Positions 29,495 to 34,481 of a stretch of 34,481 bases of DNA are shown in pieces. The translations under genes were made by a program, and so were the position numbers. Source of the stretch: Nemertoderma westbladi (taxonomy: Eukaryota; Xenacoelomorpha; Nemertodermatida; Nemertodermatidae); assembly GCA_032718475.1 (NCBI GenBank), contig JAUCBJ010006105.1, positions 1 to 34,481 of the forward strand, read 5' to 3'. The notes below the pieces were generated by a model that worked only from the letters and a program-made list of their open reading frames with translations, had not been told where the DNA came from and did no database searches. Position 1 is the first letter of the stretch. Every line of letters begins with the position of its first letter.

Positions 29495-30290
29495 GGAATG
29501 AGTGCTGCATAGACTATATTCCTATAAACCAAAACCATACCTGGCTTCGCCTATTGAACGCATTATAAAGATCGTCAGTCTTCGTTTAGGAAAGATATTT
29601 AAATACAGAACAGGACGAGCACAACGAGACTTATAATGAAGACAAGTACTGCGTTGACTAATATTATTATATAAACCACCTGGCTTCACATATTGAACGC
29701 ATCCCTTGTTATTATTATTATAAAGATCGTCAGCCTGCGTTTAAGAAATATATTTAAATACAAAACAGGACGAACTCAACGAGGCTTATAATGAAGACGA
29801 GTACTGCGTTTATTATATTCCTATAAACTACATGGCTTCGCATATTGAACGTGCGATTGGAAATAAGTTTGTGCTACCCTTCCGTCCCGTTAGCCCGTGG
29901 GTGGTAGATGTCGCGGTTATGTATTGGTTGGTGGGAAGGGGAGGGGGGGGGGGGGTGCAGATTAAATGGGCTGAACACGTACTGTCCCCCTTTCTTTGAT
30001 TGATTGGCGGTGTGGTTAAATTTCTCAAATACTGTTATTGTGATACAGTCGCTCAATTTTAATTTGTATCTCATAACTGGGCCTCGTGCTGCGGAAGGCC
30101 CCACGAACGTGTCGTTCTGTCATTCTGTTGATCTGTCGCTTTTTTTCAGTGTTCAATTTTGAACGTTAATAACTCGATCAATCCTCGATGAAATGTAACC
30201 AAACTTGGTAGACAAATAGTCAGTCAAAAGTTTAGAAATTTTCCAAGTTGAATTTGCTCGGGGCCTTCATGCAGCACCAGGTACCGTACC
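29495..30290. repeat. 153-bp repeat units and a reverse copy of the 1.48-kb repeat
   Basis: 29580-29840 resembles 22795-23190. 29840-30110 is the reverse of the poly-C block region. 30110-30270 carries an AACGTTAATAACTC block like those in both inverted arms. No gene is seen. Confidence 0.7.
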
Positions 30291-31083
30291 GGTAGTTCTG
30301 TAGTTGGCAGTTGATACCAGTCCGGTTCTACAGTCTGACAGTAGTAGGGCGGTACGGCGCCAACGGACCCTCTAATCTAATTCAGGACCGCAGTCCAGCA
30401 CTCCGGATGCCGGAGTCCGCACTGCAGTGCATAGCATGGCTAATTAGGGCCTACAGAATTAGGCCTGTCCTGTAACAGTATACTGGTATACGTGATCTAT
30501 AATCACTGCACCAGTATCGCGGTACCAGTCAGCCAGTACCGTAAAACACCGAATACAGTATGGTATTGCAGTATTGCTGTATTGTCTGATTGCAGGATTC
30601 CTGATTCAGGGACTGACATTGAGTATAGTACAGGTACAGGCAGACAGGCAGACAGGCCACAATGGTATTACTGCAGTACTGTCGTGACTGTAATTTCGTA
30701 ATTTGCTAGAAACCCAGCTGATTTAGTCTCCTAGCAACCTGCTGATGTCAAGCGTTATAATTTTGGATAAATAAACTTATTATAACTGTAAGACAGATAC
30801 ACTGGTGCTACACGAAGGCCCCAGCAAATTCAACTTGGAAATTTCTAAACTTTTGACAGACTATTTGTGTACCAAGTTTGGTTACATTTCATCGAGGATT
30901 AATCGAGTTATTAACGTTCAAAATTGAACACCACAAAAAAAGCTACAGAACGACAGAACGACAGGTTGATTAATGGTACCACTACGCTAAGGCTCACTCA
31001 CTTCGTGGCTCGCCCCACAGAACGGCAGGTTGATTAATGGTACCCCTACGCTAAGGCTCACTCAATTCGCGGCTCGCCCCACA
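30290..31083 (-). repeat. Right arm of the large inverted repeat
   Basis: Complement of the left arm at 21225-22190. It ends with two copies of the terminal motif (30962-31018, 31027-31083), mirroring the two copies on the left. Confidence 0.8.
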
Positions 31084-32299
31084 ACAGAACAACAGATCAA
31101 CAGAACAACAGATCAACAGAAACATCAGACACACCGATTGAGTTAGTGGTACCACCTGTATGCTAAGCTCGCTTACTTTCGTCACTCGCCCCACTAAAAC
31201 TTGGCAAGTAATATACTTCTCTGTAGTTTGAGTGTATCCGTACCAGCTGGTATTTCTATCATTGAGTCTATGGCCATTCAATACTATATAAAGGGTATTG
31301 AAATAGCGCCTCCAACAATACTATATAAATTGAAAATTTTAATATAATCCCTAATTAATCCACACAAATAATTTAATAATCGATAGTGTAGTAAATAGAT
31401 ATGTAAAAGCATCTCCAATATCTCGGTTATCACTCATTAATTTGTTTGTTTTGGTTATCGTTTCGTTAACAATCTTCTCCCATTTTTCACTCCTTGCGAT
31501 AAATCCATTAACATTAAAACCCATTAAACATTAAATCCATTAAACATTATAATATTTGCGTGTCTGTCTCGATGATGTCGTAGAGGCATTAAAATATAAA
31601 TTGAAATATAACTTGCGAATTAATATATACTTCGCGATACGCATTGGCCTACACACAAACACTTATAACGAACCTGCTGCCTATTAATAGGCCAGGGTAG
31701 TTCTTGTCAAGAGTTGAGCCATTCAAAAACACGATGTGGTTGTGTGTGTGTGTGGGGGGGTGTGTGTATGTATAACCAACCAATATCTCAAAAACACGAT
31801 GTGGTTGTGTGTGTGTGTGTGGGGGGTGTGTGTATGTATAACCAACCAATATCTCAAAAACTCGAAGCAGGTACGCAAAAATTTTAATAACAAACTCTAC
31901 AAAGATTTTGGTTGCGCACAAGACTGTATATTTTTTGTGGCGTTTTGATCACGGGGTCACTGAAAAATAGCGGTTTTGAAAATTTAAAGTCAAATTTCAC
32001 CGATTTCAACTCGTCGTGTATGCACCAACTTTTTTATTTGGGCTATTCAATCATTTGAGCAATATATTTGAGACTCAGAATCTTGTCAAATATCGCCAAT
32101 CTCGCACAGAACGTCGCCAAAATTTATTAGTCCGGCAAAAAAACGCACAAATTCGTCTAAAAGAGTAAATTATTGGTTTTAGAATAATATGATTCAACTA
32201 GAAAAGCCAGCACGCTGGCTGCTATTAGGAGACCGTCCATAGACAAACGTGATGTAGCTGGGTCCCTCCTCATACATTATCATCAACCTATGAAACAAT
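31084..32299. other. Non-coding region with microsatellite-like repeats
   Basis: Contains a degenerate relative of the fold-back terminus (about 31138-31190), a GT-rich tandem duplication (31724-31861) and an AGCCAGC-AC-GCTGGCT hairpin (32205-32220). I see no gene. Confidence 0.6.
31724..31861. repeat. 65-bp tandem duplication with GT/G tracts
   Basis: Two copies starting at 31724 and 31789, each with a (GT)n-G(6-7) core and the tail ATAACCAACCAATATCTC. The short ORFs here, on both strands, come from the repeat. Confidence 0.9.
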
Positions 32300-32480
32300 T
32301 GAACGGCCCAGTGCTTACAATTCAATCAGCTGGCCTCCCACCTAACATAGAGTAGCAGTGAGTAACCTTATAGATATTCCCATAGGATTCACTGGGAAGA
32401 GCTATTCTGCTGTCGGGGTAATACATTTTACAAACTAACAGTTTGATGTTTGATTACTGTCTGGGATAGAGAGAGTTATA
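32300..32480 (+). repeat. Dispersed repeat, copy 2
   Basis: Partner of 16390-16560 with scattered substitutions and small indels. Confidence 0.7.
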
Positions 32481-32637
32481 AAGCAAGTAATATAGAGTAC
32501 TTCTGTGCAGTTTTGGCCTATCCATTCAATCACTAGTAGTAGCTTTCTGGTGTTTCTTTTCTATTATTGAGTTGATGGCAATTTTCGTGTTTACATTTTC
32601 GCTTACTCAGGGTACTGGTTTGGGGGCAGGTTTGTTT

Positions 32638-32657
32638 AAAGCCAGCTTGCTGGCTTT
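32638..32657. repeat. Perfect 9-bp hairpin
   Basis: AAAGCCAGC-TT-GCTGGCTTT. A similar AGCCAGC/GCTGGCT hairpin lies at 32205-32220. Both could mark the ends or interior of an unclassified element. Confidence 0.7.
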
Positions 32658-32928
32658 CTAGTAATATATCACCTTATATATACGCTTGCTTGGCTTAGTG
32701 ATTTTCAACGGATATTCCAATATTGTGACTAAGTAATGGACAGAAAAGTTAATTTTTTGTCAAACTGAATGGTCATGCGTAAACCCAATAACAAAAGTTG
32801 GATGGAACTATGGGAAACAAAAACATCGTACGTTGTATTAAATTAATTTACTATGGAACGAGCCACGATTAGTGAGCGAAGCTACTAACGCACAATTTCA
32901 ATTAGTATTAGGGCCTAAAATCATGTCC

Positions 32929-32950
32929 GTCTGTCTGTCTGTCTGTCTGT
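32929..32950. repeat. (GTCT)n microsatellite
   Basis: Five to six units of GTCT. Confidence 0.9.
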
Positions 32951-33540
32951 AATAGAAAATTAAATCATTTTTAAGCCTTTACTCAATTTCAACCTAATTT
33001 GGATGGACCTACTAGAGGAAAAGTTCCAATATTTTGGACATTTTCGAGGAGCATTCGTGCTGCACGAGTCAAGTACTCGGGTTACTCGTTCTCGAGTAAG
33101 CAGCCGCTTGTGCTGAGCGACGCTACACGTACGTTTATTTATATACTACGAGACGTTCGAATAGGCTGGAGTCCTGAAGTGTTATAGTGGAACCACAAAC
33201 ATATCCACATCCACACACATACATACTAATAAAGGTGTCGCGATGTCGGGTTATAATTCTACTCCAGCTCTCCGAAATGTTGATCCAATCGACGATAAAC
33301 AAACCGAAAATGTACAAAAAAACATATCAATTTCAGGGTCTTCATAACTCGGTGAAAAGGGCTCCTTACCGCAACGCTTGCGTTGCGTTTCTAGTAGTGT
33401 ATTTAGCAAATTCTACAGTAAATTAAACAAGCTGGCAAGCCTGGAGGGTTCACGGTCCTCCTACTTAATCAGTACAATAATAATACGTTTTCATTCGGCA
33501 TTCGGGTAGGCCTATGTTTCCTTTTCACTTGTTCCCATCG
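32951..33540. other. Non-coding, unclassified
   Basis: Follows the (GTCT)n run. Short open frames occur but have no recognisable composition or motif. Small palindromic words (ACTCGGGTTACTCGTTCTCGAGT) near 33074 are the only structure noted. Confidence 0.5.
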
Positions 33541-33549
33541 TAGGCGACC

Positions 33550-34080
33550 TCATGCTCATCCCACCACGACCACGACCACCAGTTACGAGTTGGGTAGGCG
33601 TCTACCGGCAACCGGTAAGTAATTACGCGCCACACGACGTCATCCCGCCATCCGCCAACATTTATACCGGTACGGTAAGCCTACCACCTACCGGCTGGCT
33701 ACCATCGCACCGTAGGTCTACCGCCTACGCCTACCGGTAACGGTAGGCTACTGCGTACCGGTACAGCGGTACTCAAAGTCGTACCGGTATTGTCGTAATT
33801 GACAAATGCAGGATTAAACCGTAACCCGTTCCAGTACCGGTACCATATGCATCTGAACGACTGGACGGTTAATCTCATAGCATAGCTGCATAGGCCTACC
33901 GGTAGTCAGTGCGAAATCGCCTGCGAACATGGCGAAATATTATATTTACTGCTAGGGCTAGGCTAGGACCTACTGCTGTACTGACCTATGACAGTATGAA
34001 GATAGGTAGATAGGCCTACAGTGGTCCGGTAGTACCGGTCCGGTATGCCTACTACAGGCAGACAATCAGACAGTACTAGC
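33550..34080. repeat. CCGGTA-rich cryptic simple-sequence region
   Basis: Dense in TACCGG/CCGGTA and TAGGCCTA words without a fixed period. Similar islands occur at 1900-2420, 21880-22200 and 30280-30560. No gene is supported. Confidence 0.6.
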
Positions 34081-34392
34081 AGTGCTAATTAATTACCTTA
34101 ATTAAATCTTCAATTAGGTCATAATATAGGTCCAAATTTAAAAATCGGCCTCCGTTAATCGATTTAGAAATAATTCAGGTACCTCCATGCCAAATATCAG
34201 AATCATTCATTGCGTTCCCTATGACAAGATAGCTTTTTCCTAAACCATGCGAAAACACGCAAATATAGCGCTCACATCGCACAAATACCATCTCGACACC
34301 CAATTTTTTGTATGAGCCTTCGCCATCCCTATATCTAACTTTTGTCCAAATTTTGTTTCGATTGATTAATAAATAACTGAGATATCGCTCTG

Positions 34393-34440
34393 GACACACA
34401 CACACACACACACACACACTAACACACACACACACACACA
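34393..34440. repeat. (CA)n microsatellite
   Basis: Two CA runs separated by CTAA. Confidence 0.95.
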
Positions 34441-34481
34441 TTACGGTAATAATGGTCACTTATGTCAAGGACCGTGAACCA

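Noticed and set aside
31649-31948. ORFs on both strands over the GT/CA repeat
   Set aside because: Direct translations of a tandem microsatellite duplication.

Overview
The window is animal (metazoan) genomic DNA, probably from an aquatic invertebrate. The evidence is BEL/Pao LTR retrotransposons, a tRNA-derived SINE, long microsatellites and minisatellites, and non-coding DNA rich in CCGGTA and TAGGCCTA words. I see no host single-copy gene. Nearly everything recognisable is a mobile element or a repeat. The species call is an inference only.

Layout. (1) 1-1403, minus strand: a 3'-truncated gag of one BEL/Pao element, open to the window edge. (2) 1404-2515: non-coding, head-to-head junction with the next element. 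(3) About 2460-15796, plus strand: a large second BEL/Pao-type element. It has gag-pol (2516-8821, one in-frame TAG inside gag), then three further open frames in the env position: ORF A (9576-10304), ORF B (10308-11861) and ORF C (11868-13052, three CCHC zinc knuckles). A 3' leader and a 2.1-kb LTR (13653-15796) follow. I found no matching 5' LTR in the window. (4) 16.4-21.2 kb: dispersed repeats, a tRNA-SINE with a hammerhead-ribozyme-like core between 166-bp identical direct repeats, and a 1.48-kb tandem repeat. (5) 21.2-31.1 kb: a roughly 10-kb fold-back region with long inverted arms. It was invaded by a solo copy of the same LTR (23193-28639, TSD ACCTG), which was itself invaded by a 3.5-kb TIR element (24220-27698) carrying a 19-bp minisatellite. 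(6) 31.1-34.5 kb: simple repeats, hairpins and CCGGTA-rich DNA.

The most interesting signal is a short hairpin, consensus CARACC-YGYG-GGTYTG. I found six copies, all inside the large element and none elsewhere in the window. They lie at module boundaries: protease/RT, RNase H/integrase, pol/ORF A, ORF A/ORF B, just inside ORF C, and after ORF C. The stem shows a compensatory A-U to G-C change, the loops resemble UNCG tetraloops, and several copies have unrelated flanks that still pair. Three same-frame ORF junctions separated only by stop codons, a strand-specific excess of the splice-donor word GGTAAG in gag-pol, and the extra gag-like ORFs suggest an unusual expression strategy. These are inferences and need relatives for comparison.
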